A stretch of DNA of 64,000 bases, taken from positions 72,793,239-72,857,238 of the forward strand of contig NC_135712.1 of NCBI RefSeq assembly GCF_964656455.1, written 5' to 3'. This document shows, in pieces, positions 32,980 to 43,599 of this stretch. The position numbers and the translations under genes were made by a program. Origin of the DNA: Halichoerus grypus (taxonomy: Eukaryota > Chordata > Mammalia > Carnivora > Phocidae). Each line of letters opens with the position of its first letter. The first letter of the stretch is position 1. Below the pieces are notes generated by a model, which had not been told where the DNA came from, made no database searches, and was given only the letters and a program-made list of their open reading frames with translations.

Positions 32980-33380
32980 AAAAAGGCAGAACAGTTCAGT
33001 TGGTTGTAAAAATTAATGAGTTCAGATACAGACTTGCCTTATTCCGGTCCAGCTGCGTAACCAGGGCGATTCCGACCAGCATTCTAGACGCTGACATCAG
33101 CTCCACATCCCGGTACAATGCTGCTCTGTTTGATCTCAGAAACAGATCAGGCTCCTGGGCTTTATACATCCTGCTTCCTCCCTACGTAGACTCATTTTAT
33201 TACCCACCGGGAGAGCTCATCTCAACTGCTCTCCCCCTGGGCAGCCAATACCAGAGGATCAGGCACTGCAGCTGACTCTTCTTTCACCAGCTGGACACTT
33301 TGATCCAGTTTTCCTGGTGCTCTTGGAGGATCCCCACCCTGCGGGCGCTGACAACTGTTGGAGGAGGAGGGAGATAATGA
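32980..33380. other. Unique sequence, no gene seen
   Basis: A frame of 141 codons (plus, 32850-33275) spans this region and the C-run; no domain recognised. Confidence 0.4.
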
Positions 33381-33384
33381 TTTC

Positions 33385-33560
33385 ACCACTCACCATTTGC
33401 ACAGTACTTCACGATTTTACACGCACATCCATGCTCTTGTCACCGTGGCCCAGGACCACCCCACAGGGAGGTGGTCTCCCCATTTTATAGATGAGTCTGG
33501 GGGAGCCAGTGAGTGCCCAAACCAAGAATGGATCACGAACGGGGTCCTTGGTACCAAGTC
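33385..33560 (-). mobile_element. MIR, antisense
   Basis: 'ccatttgcacagtacttcac' and 'tccccattttatagatgagt' at the expected spacing mark an antisense MIR. Confidence 0.75.
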
Positions 33561-34048
33561 CAGGGCTCGTTCAATGGACTCAGGGTGCAGACCTCTTGGT
33601 TTGGCACCAGTCAAGGTAGATTTAGTTTCTGTTGGTGAACAGAACTGGAAGAAAGCTCCATGGACCCATTTTCTGTTGGGCTAAAGGAGAGGGGCAATGA
33701 CAAGCCCACTGTAGGCTCTTCAAAAGTGTATTATGGGGTTCTTCATCCATCATAGCCCACCCCTTCTGCAGAATGCTGCTTCCTCTTCCGCTGGCCCAAG
33801 AGTATTTACTTCCCAGGAGGATCAGACAGACCTTTTGCTTAGGGTGGTTCCAGAAGGACCAACTCTGAAGATCTGTCGTAAGCAGTTCCCTAACGAGATT
33901 TTAGGAGAGGCTGCTGACATAATGGCAAAGTTCTTCAGAAATAAAACATGGAAGTATGAACTTTGTTACAGGTAGAGCTCCATTCTGGAGTTTGGAGAGG
34001 TCTAACAGGGTAAACGTTGAGCAAATGTAAACTGAACAGGGAAGAGGC
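33561..34048. other. Unique sequence, no gene seen
   Basis: No recognised repeat or exon. Confidence 0.4.
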
Positions 34049-34050
34049 AC

Positions 34051-34325
34051 CTGTATTCGTTTCCTGGGGCCGCCATACACAGTACCACAGACCGGAAGCT
34101 TAACCAACAGAAATGTATTCTCCCACAGTTCTAGAGGCTAGGAGTTTGAAATCCGGGCATCAGCAGGGCCACACTCGCTCTGACTTGGGGGAGAATCCTT
34201 CCTTGCTTCTTCCTTGCTGCTGCTGGTGGCCGGCCATCCTTGGCTTGACCCACACCCCTCCAATCTCTGCCTCCGCCTCTGTCCTCGCATGGTGTGCTCC
34301 TCTTCTTAGAAGGACTTAGAAGTGG
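34051..34325 (-). mobile_element. MLT1 LTR fragment, antisense
   Basis: 'ctgtattcgtttcctggggc', 'ccacagttctagaggctagg' and 'ccaatctctgcctccgcctc' match an antisense MLT1 LTR, truncated at about 60 percent of its length. Non-coding. Confidence 0.9.
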
Positions 34326-34369
34326 TCTTAAGAATCCCTTACGCTTGTTTGGATTTGTACATGTGTGTC

Positions 34370-34490
34370 CATACACATCCTAATTCGATCTGCATAGCAA
34401 CCCTGCAAATGGCAGACTCCTAACTCCCATTTTACAGGTGAAGAAATGGAAATGAGGAGAGGGGATACCCTCTGTTCAAGGCTGCCGGCC
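34370..34490 (-). mobile_element. MIR fragment, antisense
   Basis: 'cctaattcgatctgcatagc' and 'actcccattttacaggtgaa' then 'gaaatggaaatgaggagagg' is the antisense MIR core. Confidence 0.75.
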
Positions 34491-34697
34491 TCTGGGACCA
34501 TCACTGACTCTCTCCTGTAACTCTTCTCACTTGTCCGAATGAATGGTCTCAAAGAAGTTAGAAGACCCCAGCTGGCTTGGTGGTTCCAAAGCCCCCATTT
34601 ATTCTACTCCGTTTTGTCTTTGGTGGACTTTGAACGTAGCCCTCACCCTAAACGTAGCCAGGGTGCCGGGAAGCAAGACCAGCGAAGCCAAACCCCG

Positions 34698-34712
34698 CCC
34701 CCCCCCCCCCCC
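34698..34712 (+). repeat. C15 homopolymer in C-rich tract
   Basis: Fifteen C bases flanked by CCCC-G and A-CC-G-CCCC. Potential i-motif on this strand and quadruplex on the other; also a likely length-variable site. Confidence 0.95.
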
Positions 34713-34719
34713 ACCGCCC

Positions 34720-35095
34720 CGAAGCCTTGGGAGCTTGGAAGCACAACCTTGAGGTCCTCACTGTGGGTCCCATGCTCTGCCCTCTGGTCATGCTTCGGGC
34801 AGCGGCAGACAGCCTGGCTCCCTTTCAAGTTGCTTCAACTCATGTTTATCATCATCTTCCGTCATTTCTAACTGTCTGGTGTCCCTTTCTTTTGCAGAGT
34901 ACATAAACTCAGCGTGTTTAGCTTTTGAAACAGATTTGCTGTGCAGTCTCCTGGTACTTCAGTGGCTTAAAATGTATTGTTTTGGGGGTCTCTCCGCCAG
35001 CCACAGTGCTCACTGTTGGAAGAAGCAGGACACCAGAGGGGCTGATGTTTACTCAATTTTAGGGGGTTTTAAGGCATTCCTGAGACCATACAGAT
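34720..35095. other. Unique sequence, no gene seen
   Basis: No recognised repeat or exon; the frame at 34539-34871 (110 codons) includes a proline run encoded by the C-tract. Confidence 0.4.
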
Positions 35096-35099
35096 TATA

Positions 35100-35460
35100 A
35101 ATATTCTGTCTCGTTGTCCCCAAAGCTACCAAAATATTCCAGAAATGAGCATGTTTCAACATTTAAGCTACGTATTTCAGATTGCCTCTTGTCCCCAGAA
35201 AGGACTTCCATAAACAGCCTTCCAGAGGCCACTGTAACGTTTCTGAAATGGGAACAACACGGTCACTCAATCGCTAAAGCATCCCCGCCCCGAGACTGGA
35301 CACGCAATGCTGTTTTCTGCCAGGGCTCTGATTTATGAGCTGCTGGATGAGTTCTGCATTGAGTATATGTGGCTGGCTGCCCTCAGTGCACACAACTTGC
35401 TGGTCTTTCTTCCCCGCCTGATCAGATTACATTTATGTTGTATATTTATTGTTTAGGTAT
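35100..35460. other. Candidate conserved non-coding element
   Basis: Unique sequence with 'ctgatttatgagctgctgga' and 'cctgatcagattacatttat' motifs and no repeat similarity. Suggestive only. Confidence 0.25.
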
Positions 35461-35639
35461 ACAGGCAGTCCACCCTTTGGACAGTGCCAATTAACTGAGA
35501 CACGGAGCCGTGATGTTAGAACTGGGTGTTCCCCCCACACGGAGCCATGGTGACTGCAGAGTGAGAACACAGTTTTGTGCAGAGCAACGACAATCTGTAG
35601 TTGCTTTTCAATGAAATTCGGGTAAAGAATGTGACAACA

Positions 35640-36030
35640 GCAGTTCTCATTTCTGAAGCAAATAGTGAGTGCCCACTGGGTGCTTGGTGCCATGCTTGAC
35701 TCTGTCCTGAAACACAACTGGACACAGCCCCCACACTTGAGCAAAATGGTAGGAAAGGTCAGGTGATGAACAGAAATGACAGAATGAAGACAGGGCAGCT
35801 GAAAGTCCTAAGAGACTAGTGCTGCAGGAACTCGAGGGGGGCATGGTTACTTTTTACAGGGGGGTGGGCAGGAAAATCAGAGAAAGCATATGGAGGAGTT
35901 AACGTTTGAACTGAGCCTCCTCGAGAGAAGTGTGGATTTTGGAAATATAGAAGAGGCAAATGGAGGGTAGGCATTCCAAGCTGAGCCAATAATATGAGCA
36001 AAAGCACAGGGATGAGAAACCTTGAACCCC
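35640..36030 (-). mobile_element. L2, antisense
   Basis: 'gtgcccactgggtgcttggt' near the start and 'ggtaggcattccaagctgag' plus 'gcaaaagcacagggatgaga' near the end match antisense L2 over about 390 bases. Confidence 0.75.
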
Positions 36031-36209
36031 CGAACTGGGGAGTTAGGAATGATGACCGAGGGTGCCCTTGATGAAGGAGGGAATCTCTGCTTCTAAAGTG
36101 CACACACCAAGGGTGGGTGATGATAGGCAGTCACATGTTAGGGATTCCGTACTGTCACCTTCATGGCCTTGCCTGATGCCCAGATTTTGGACAGGACGTG
36201 AAGGACAGA

Positions 36210-36315
36210 ACTTGGGTGTCCCCATTTTATAGATGAAGAAGCAGAAAAGCAGAAGTTGAAAGACAGACTTGCTCAAGCCTCCACAACTAGTAAGTAAAGA
36301 AGCAAGGAGAACACA
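36210..36315 (-). mobile_element. MIR fragment, antisense
   Basis: 'ccccattttatagatgaaga' followed by 'ttgctcaagcctccacaact' and 'agtaagtaaagaag' is an antisense MIR core. Confidence 0.75.
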
Positions 36316-36399
36316 GGCTTCCTGAGGCCCATTCCACTCCTTTTCGATTGGGTCACACGGAGAAGTTGGTGCTCTTGACAGTTGTCTTGGATCTGTGGC

Positions 36400-36720
36400 A
36401 AACTGTCCAGCTTCACCCAATGTTGCTCACAAAAATACTAATCATTATCGCTGATCTCTCCCTAAGCAAACAGCCAACCTCGGCACGTCAAATGGCTTTA
36501 AGTTTTGTTGCTTGCTTATTTCCTCTATTCTTAGTTTTACTTTGAAGATTAACGTGATTAGATTTTAGAGAACCGTCCCCCACAGGATATTTTCAATTGT
36601 TAAAATAAATAAATAAATAACACTCCCAATAAAGGGGGTTTTCACTGTGGCGCCAAGCTGTCTTCCATTTTGGGTGGATTTTCCCCTTTGTTTAGCCAGT
36701 AATTACTGCAGGCCTGCTCT
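36400..36720. other. Candidate conserved non-coding element
   Basis: Unique sequence with 'actaatcattatcgctgatc', 'gaagattaacgtgattagat' and 'gccagtaattactgcaggcc'. A short AAATAAATAAATAAATAA stretch lies at 36604-36620. The many homeodomain cores suggest regulatory sequence, not proven. Confidence 0.3.
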
Positions 36721-36899
36721 CCTGGGCTACTCCAGGCCAGGGCGGATGGGTCCCCTGAAGAATACCGACTCCACGTCTGGACTCCTCCGTCCCCTCAAGT
36801 TTACCACCAGCATCACAAAGAAGCCTCTCCATCAGTCGCTTTGTGACAGATCGGCACGGATTAAATCCCAATCAGGGTATCTGAGAGCGGGCAAGAGGG

Positions 36900-37250
36900 G
36901 GCTGTCGGGAGGCCCACCCTGTGGGTCTGAAGACTTTGACCGAATAAACACAGTCTGGAAGGGCGGAGGAAGCTTGAAAGTAAAACTGTAAATGATCCCA
37001 TCTGTGATTCTTGGCTGATTATTCCTCTGGGGCGGACCAAAGAGGAGGGGACCAGAAGAGAGGGTCTCTCTTTGCTTTAAACAAAATATCGTTACACTTC
37101 TAGCATCTTCCTCGTTCGGGGTATTTTCCAAGTGAAAGTTCATTAGGGAGACACGAAAGCACGTTTTGCTAATATCCATCAAAGAGAGGGGCTCAGTTTC
37201 AAAGCACAGAAGAAATACAATAGTGTTGAAGCAAACTACATGAAAAAGAT
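36900..37250. other. Candidate conserved non-coding element
   Basis: Unique sequence including 'ctgtaaatgatcccatctgt', 'ctttgctttaaacaaaatat' and 'gttttgctaatatccatcaa'. No repeat similarity; a 116-codon minus-strand frame (36832-37182) has no known domain. Confidence 0.25.
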
Positions 37251-38097
37251 CTTATGGCCCTGAGAAGCAAGAGAGAAGCAGAGACTGGTGACTTGGGTTT
37301 TTTTTGTGTGTGTGTGTGTTTTGGTTTTTTTTAAGCCAAACTTTATTTGGGACAAAATAAGTGAGTCTCGGGAAAATTAGTATCTCCTGGACTGTCTCTT
37401 ATTTACGCGGGGCAGCCTGAACTAAACATCCTGGAATGTTTGTAAATGTTTGGGTTTCCTTTTCCATATTTTCTCCTGTTGGCACCAAACCTGAAGGACT
37501 CAGAAGTCCTCAAACATGGTTCTTACCCACGGTGATGACTATTATTCACACGTATTGATCTAGAGGATATACAGAAACAGGATTAAGTGCAGATCCGGAG
37601 CCCAGGGATTAGGTCTGGCTGCTGAGTAGAATGTAAACAGGGGACGTCTGAGCAGTGGGGAGCAGGAGTGGCTTGTTAGAGGTCTGGCTGGGGAACAGGG
37701 TGGCTTTGTGTCTGTCCTCAGGCCACGGGGCATTTGCCAGGTTCCCTGGCTTGGTCATTGGTCTGAAGAGGGTTAGAAGAATGTCCCTTCCTGGGGCTGT
37801 CTAGGGGGGTTGCATTAGTCCCAGGGCGACATGCCCCTCTGCAAGGAACACTCATTCAGTCCAGGTGGAAGGATACTTTCTCTGACGTTGTGCTTTTTGC
37901 TGAGGAAATCCCAGCTGATCTCCAGAATGTTCCTTTGGGGAGCGGTTCTCCTCCATTTTGGAAGGACCTGTCTCCCTTGGCTGCCTTGAGAAGCAGGGCA
38001 GGAAGTACTGTGAACCTCCCCCAAACACTTCTTTCAAAATAAAGCCTCGGAATGGACACAAATGGGAGTTCTGACTCCTCAGGAAAAAATCTGCCAT
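37251..38097. other. Unique sequence, no gene seen
   Basis: Contains a short T/TG-rich stretch at 37298-37333; otherwise no repeat or exon recognised. Confidence 0.4.
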
Positions 38098-38113
38098 AAG
38101 AATTCAGGCAGCA

Positions 38114-38312
38114 GGGCGCCTGGGTGGCTCAGTCGTTAAGCGTCTGCCTTCCGCTCAGGTCATGATCCCAGGGTCCTGGGATTGAGCCCCGCATCAGGCT
38201 CCCTGCTCAGTGGGAAGTCTGCCTCTCCATCTCCCACTCCCCCTGTTTGTGTTCCCTCTCTCACTCTTGCTGTCTCTCTTTCAAATAAATAAATAAAATA
38301 TTAAAAAAAAAA
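38114..38312 (+). mobile_element. Can-SINE, sense
   Basis: Starts GGGCGCCTGGGTGGCTCAG and ends in AAATAAATAAATAAAATATT plus A-run. A 16-base duplication flanks it, AAGAATTCAGGCAGCA at 38098-38113 and AAGAAGTCAGGCAGCA at 38313-38328 (one mismatch). Confidence 0.97.
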
Positions 38313-38559
38313 AAGAAGTCAGGCAGCAGTCCTGGGTAACATTGAACCAGTTCCCAGCAGGGAGACTGGGACTATGGAGCCAGCCATCAAATGGGCCTGC
38401 TTTCACCCCCTCATGAGGCCCAACTAGAGGCAGATCTGGTCAGTGTGAGTTCCGAGGTTCATGGTTTCATTTGAGAGTCCTCTAGGTCGGGGTTCTCACC
38501 GAGCGCCGTTGATCCTGTTAGGAGCAGGGGCACGGGGCATGCAGAGCTGAGCCCTGGTG

Positions 38560-38770
38560 CCGTGGAATACTGGTTCTATCACTGGTGGAATCAAAGATAT
38601 GGGCTCAAATTCCAGCTACATTTGCTCAGTTTTCTCATCTGTCAAATGAGGGTAATATCATCTACTTAGGAGAGTAGCTTTGAAAAGTAAGTGTGATAAT
38701 ATATGTAAGTGGTTACTTAGCTCAGTGCCTGGCACATAGTAAATGCCAAATAAATGGTAGGTTTATGATT
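38560..38770 (+). mobile_element. MIR, sense, nearly full length
   Basis: 'ggctcaaattccagctacat', 'gttttctcatctgtcaaatg', 'agctcagtgcctggcacata' and 'gtaaatgccaaataaatggt' follow the complete MIR order. Confidence 0.9.
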
Positions 38771-38814
38771 TCCTGCTGTGGACTCTACCGAAACGTGCGG
38801 AGACAGGGACATTA

Positions 38815-38950
38815 ATATTTAGGGAGTGCCCACTCTGTGTGACACATCCTACAGTTACTTACACGGGTTTGGGGAGAATAGACTCTTACCTCCCCAGGTA
38901 TGTTGCCAACCATTGAGTTAAGGTGACACAGAAGCTGAGGGTGGAGGAAA
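38815..38950 (-). mobile_element. Probable MIR fragment, antisense
   Basis: 'ttagggagtgcccactctgt' followed by 'cctacagttacttacacggg' and 'aaggtgacacagaagctgag' loosely fits antisense MIR. Confidence 0.4.
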
Positions 38951-39324
38951 TGAAAGCCACTTGTTCTCAAATCTAATGCAAAAAGGCTGAAATGCGTGAC
39001 TCTCTAGTGACTTCTTTTGTTCTTCACCGATGCGAATACTTTGACCTGCTTTGGCAGCTGCGATCATCACCTCGAGTCTAAGGAGAGAAAAGACTTCTGT
39101 CATCGCTGGTGGCCGGGCCCTGGATCTCACCAAGTCTCAAACCCTGGTCTTGCACAACAGACAGGCCTCTCCCCGTCCTGCTTCTCCCAACCATAGCATG
39201 TCTTCACTCAGACTCGGAACTCAGGCTCTCAAAGCATGGGCAAGAAATCCTGAATTATCCTTTGGGCAACTCAGGTAAAGTGGAAATTGGTAGAAAAGGT
39301 GAGGGAGTCAAGCAGATAACCAGT

Positions 39325-39430
39325 CATTGATTCATTCAGCAACCACTTGTGGGGTCCATGCTGCACATCAGCCTTGTGCTTGGTGCTGAGTTTACAAAGA
39401 TGAGCACAACACAGCCTCTGACCTCCAAAA
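39325..39430 (-). mobile_element. L2, antisense, left part
   Basis: 'gattcattcagcaaccactt' and 'ggtgctgagtttacaaagat' mark the antisense L2 terminus; it appears to continue at 39.64 kb. Confidence 0.7.
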
Positions 39431-39439
39431 TATGACGGC

Positions 39440-39545
39440 TGTTTGTTTTCTGGGTGCTATTTAATGTTTGTGAGTATTCAACATACTTAAGATTTGGGCA
39501 GTTTTTGGTGTAGATTATTCTTCAATAGAAATTAAAAAAAAAAAA
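39440..39545 (+). mobile_element. Possible LINE-1 3' stub with A-tail
   Basis: Sequence ending 'ttcttcaatagaaatt' followed by A-run at 39533-39544 looks like a truncated retroposed 3' end separating two L2 parts. Family uncertain. Confidence 0.35.
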
Positions 39546-39639
39546 GAATAGTAGTAGACACGAACATTCTAAATTCTAGGTACAGATGTACCTGGGCTTT
39601 GTGGCCGGGGTGGGGTGGGGAGGGACGAGAAGAAGGTAG

Positions 39640-39990
39640 GATGTGTTATGTGTTAGGGGAGGATGTGTCATAAGTTGAGCTCCTGGCAGAGGTTCCAGTG
39701 TGAGCAAAGTCGTGGAGGAGAGAAACCGTGTGCTGTGGGCAGGAAACTATGAAGAACCCTGTGCTATTAGAGCATGAACTGTGGGGCAGGAAATGATGAG
39801 CACTGAGATCGCAGAGGGAGGTGAGGACTCCGTGTCTCTGTGGTGGGCTGTATCTTGTGGGTGATAAGGAGCCCTGGGCAGTCTCCAGTCAAAGGGGGAG
39901 GGGTGGTCAGATCTGCACTATAGACAGCAGCGTGGAGGTGGCTTAAGACCAGGGAAAAGGAAGCCAGTTTTGAGGCCACTGCCATTTTCC
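39640..39990 (-). mobile_element. L2, antisense, right part
   Basis: Includes 'gttccagtgtgagcaaagtc' and 'ggggtggtcagatctgcact', phrases of the antisense L2 body, and ends near a 'gaggccactgccattttcca' segment. Confidence 0.65.
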
Positions 39991-40824
39991 AGAGGAGCGA
40001 TGGGTGAGAGCGTGGACTAAGATACAGGTTTTTACACGGTGCGCACATGTTTCCAATCAAATCGAAGGCTTTCATGTATTTTTCTACAGAGAAGTCTATT
40101 TGAGCTTGGTAGGCGCAAAGGTAGAATTGTGCAAGAAGAACTCATTTCTCTCTAAAAAGAAAATCTTTTTAATATCAGGAGATTTTGAGGGAGAGTTCCT
40201 GCTGCGCATGCCTCAGATATAAGCAACACACATGTCATGTCTCTTGTATTTTTGTTTTTGGAGACATTTGTGAGGAAGTAATTCTTTCCTCATTCTTTTG
40301 GGGGTTTATATGCTGCTTGTCTCTTCTCCGAGATAGTTTCTGTTATCTGCTTTACTGGCGAGACACTAGTCTGGGGAGTGAACACCCGTATTAGCTCATC
40401 TTTTCCACCTTTAGCAATTCCCTTCTTTCTTCGTCTGTTCTAGAAGAAACTCCCAAGCAGAAAACTGATGAAGAGATTTCATCTTCTCTCCATCACTCCA
40501 GACTGATTGATGTGTTTTCTCACATCTTGTTCCTTTAAAACGGGAGGCTGAAATTCTGCTCATCCGTTCCAGGACGGTGGCCAGGGCCTGCTTTAGCCCC
40601 AGCTCTGAGAGGTAGTGACGGTGCCTTGGACTCTGGATGGGGCGTGGACTCAGAATGTTCTTACATGTGGTCATCTATCCAAACTCTCATGTTTCAAAGG
40701 AACACTGAGTTCCCAAAGGGCGACTGTCCCCCAAAGGGGACGAGTCAATAATGAGGCATGGGCTGTGCCAGGTTGTTTCCAGCTGGAGGCTGGGACCCTG
40801 CCTGGTGTTGGAGGATCCAGATTC
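39991..40824. other. Unique sequence, no gene seen
   Basis: No recognised repeat or exon. Confidence 0.4.
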
Positions 40825-40990
40825 TAGGTCTGTATGAGGCACTCTTGAGGAGTGTGGCTTTGGGCAAATTATTTGACCTCAAGTCGACCAATTTTCTCAT
40901 CATAAAAACAGGGTTATAGACTCTACCATTTTGCTCTTCTAGGTTGCATGATGTTGGGGATGGAAATATTTTGGACACTGAAAAGTGCAT
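40825..40990 (+). mobile_element. MIR, sense
   Basis: 'gtgtggctttgggcaaatta' and 'tttgacctcaagtcgaccaa' then 'ttttctcatcataaaaacag' fit a diverged MIR. Confidence 0.75.
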
Positions 40991-40999
40991 TTTGAAATT

Positions 41000-42670
41000 A
41001 ATGGTCTAGGATTAGAATTTCCTCCTGGACGTGAACCAAAGCCCCACTGAAGCAGCTTTGATTATAATAAAGGAGTTTGAAGAAGTAAGGAGCAAAATGC
41101 TCCATCAATAATGTGAGAGTATGTAATGATGTCCTGATTATCCATTCTAGGAAGATTTGGGGCAAATGTTTGCTGGCTTCCCTTTGCTCTCTTCCTTTGC
41201 AAGGTTTTACCAACTCATTTCGACACCGGCCAAGGCAGAAACCCTCTGGGAAGTGGAAGCTGAAACTCAGCATCATTGGAAGAGAGGACTGGCCTTAGTC
41301 ACACCACCTGGGCTGGGGGCTCTCTTGTGTCCTTCACTCCCTGAAGGTAGCTGAGTAGGTCTCTTCACTGGTCTGGGCCTCAGTTGGGCATGTGTGTCGT
41401 GCATCTATTGGTTAGAGTATTATTATGATTGTATATTAGGCTATATTATAGCATTTAAAATGGGTTCTGCACTGTCCCCAAATGTGTGGTCAATAATGCC
41501 TTCTAGGTCCTGAGGAGCCTCTCATAACGTGAATAACTGGCTGCCTGTCCGCTCAACGGCAGGACCCAGGACTTGTGCTGAGTGCTCCTCACACTGGCCC
41601 CGGGGATTGCATGTGCCACAGAGGCTGCTTGCGGCCCCAGCTTGCCACCATGCAGGAATGTGGCAGGTGCATACACATGCCATTTTCCTACTGTCCCAGT
41701 CCTGAGGAAGCAGCGAGGAGGAAGCTTGGGAGGGGAGTGGTCACTCGACACGGACACCCAAGGCTATAGGGTGGTGGGAAGAGGTTCACTTGTAAAGTCG
41801 CAGGCTGCCTGCCAGAACCTACGGAGGGGATGAGCATTACTCAGAGGGTGGGTGCGGTTCCCATTTTAGACCCGAAGTAAACCCTCCAGGCTCTGTTGTA
41901 GTTGGCTAATAGCAATTCCCAAACCACAGGCTCCAGAGATATGAGCCAGTGTTCCAGGAGAAGCCACCCACAGGAGCAGCGAGGACAGAGGGAGAAAGCC
42001 TGGCTCGGGGTCCTGTGTGTTGGGACTGATTGCTTCAAATGGAAGGTTATTGTGCCTTCCAGTTCAGGGTGCATTGGTAAGACTCATGCAAAACCCAATC
42101 CACATCCACAGATGCGCACATGGCAGGGAGTTGGACTTGCCCTCCCCAAAGTCAACATCAAGAGAACCATGGGAGTCATGGGGTCCCTTGGAAGTTCTTC
42201 ATTCTGTTTTTTTTATTCCCCCAAGCTCAGAAAGACCAGCGCACCCCTTAGGAGGCTTGGTTTGGATGGCTCTCCAAACCCCTGGTCAGATTGCTGTCTT
42301 TCAACTAAAACATAGGTTTAGTTGAATTTTCGACCAGACTTCATTACAAGCAATTATCTTGGCATGTTATCTTACTATTTCCTTTGGAGGGTTTTTCCAT
42401 GTTAAAAAAAAATTTACCAGGTCCTGTGAATGACTAGATTGAGAAATGAAACCTCAAGTGGGTCAGGAAGGATGAAGATTGGAGCAATTCCTGAATGTCA
42501 GCTACACCGAGGGAGGCCTCATGCCCGCACAGAGAGACAACATCTAGATGGTGCGGCTCCGGAGGCCTTTGGCAACTTACAGAATCTGAGAGGGTCCACC
42601 TCGAAACATCACCTGTTTAATCCCTTGCCTTAAGGGGAGGTCCTATATAAATGTTCAGGCCCTTTAGTCC
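41000..42670. other. Long unique stretch, no gene seen
   Basis: About 1.7 kb without recognised repeats. The 137-codon plus-strand frame at 41902-42315 shows no known domain. Confidence 0.45.
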
Positions 42671-42673
42671 TTG

Positions 42674-42674
<1 letters not shown>

Positions 42675-42718
<44 letters not shown>
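42675..42718 (+). repeat. (AC)22 microsatellite
   Basis: Twenty-two uninterrupted AC units, long enough to be highly polymorphic in most mammals. Confidence 0.98.
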
Positions 42719-42719
<1 letters not shown>

Positions 42720-42724
<5 letters not shown>

Positions 42725-43079
42725 TTTGTATTCAATATTGCATCCTCCCCCATAACTCACAGCAATTAGGAGTTGAATTCCCTGGTTTTCTGGGCTGATC
42801 CTAGAGACCTAGCAAAAGGGACTCTTGAGAAGGAAAAAGAAATTCCACACTGGTGAGGTTAGGGCTTCAGTCCTTAACAGTGAGGTGGTTTCTTGGAGAC
42901 GGCCTGCTTGAGAGAGGGAAGGGTCCTACCGTCAGAAGCCTTGAAGGCTGGAGCATGCTCGGGTGGGGCTGGGCGTTGGGTAGCGGTGGGTTTTTCCTCA
43001 TGAGCACCCCATCTGCCCTCTGACCCCGACAGCCCAGGGGCTTCATCTTGCATTGTTCTCCACCCACCTCTGAAAACCT
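42720..43079. other. Unique sequence, no gene seen
   Basis: No recognised repeat or exon. Confidence 0.4.
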
Positions 43080-43590
43080 TCCATCTCGGATGCTACTTCA
43101 AAGTCCCCTGGGAAAGCCAAGTTGCCAATTAAGCCTCTTTGAGGCCGGTTCTCATTCCTTCCCCACTAATTGAAATGTTACTCCTTTTACTAAACCCATA
43201 AACCCCCCAAACACAACGGTCTTCCTCATTTGCATTGTAACAATGTCCCTAATGTGCTTCCAAGAGCTTTACATAGAGGCGATCCTTTTCTCCTCTCCCC
43301 GTATGAACTGTCAAAAGCAATTCCCAGGCAAAGGCCTTCATTTCCATCCCTATACAGCTGCTCATTAGCTAAGGTGGAAGAAATTCCTTTTATTCTGGAT
43401 GCATTTCCCAGGATGATAATGTCTTTTTTGTCTCAGGTCACTGTTCCCAAACTAGGCCTTAATTGCTGATAGTAATTGAGTTAATACATATTTACAGCCC
43501 AGTAAGGTTAAAGAAGGTCTCCCGTAGTTTTATTTGAGACATTTTATTTAACCTGCAATAAAATCATTAACAAGTTGTTCGGTGTTAATT
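43080..43590. other. Candidate conserved enhancer-like element
   Basis: The most enhancer-like stretch of the window: about 500 bases of unique, low-CpG sequence with TAAT/ATTA cores throughout ('ccttaattgctgatagtaat', 'tgagttaatacatatttaca', 'caataaaatcattaacaagt'). An octamer-SOX composite lies at 43228-43245. No open frame of note and no repeat similarity. Enhancer function is inference; conservation has not been tested. Confidence 0.45.
43228..43245 (+). promoter_or_regulatory. Octamer overlapping a palindromic SOX-type site
   Basis: ATTTGCAT (43228-43235) is a perfect POU octamer core. It overlaps CATTGTAACAATG (43233-43245), a perfect 13-base palindrome made of two inverted SOX cores (CATTGT and ACAATG) around one A. 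POU and SOX proteins are known to bind adjacent sites cooperatively. Binding here is not demonstrated. Confidence 0.45.
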
Positions 43591-43599
43591 CTGTCTGCC

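Noticed and set aside
33385..33684. 108-codon plus-strand frame as an exon
   Set aside because: Its first half is translated from an antisense MIR; no domain.
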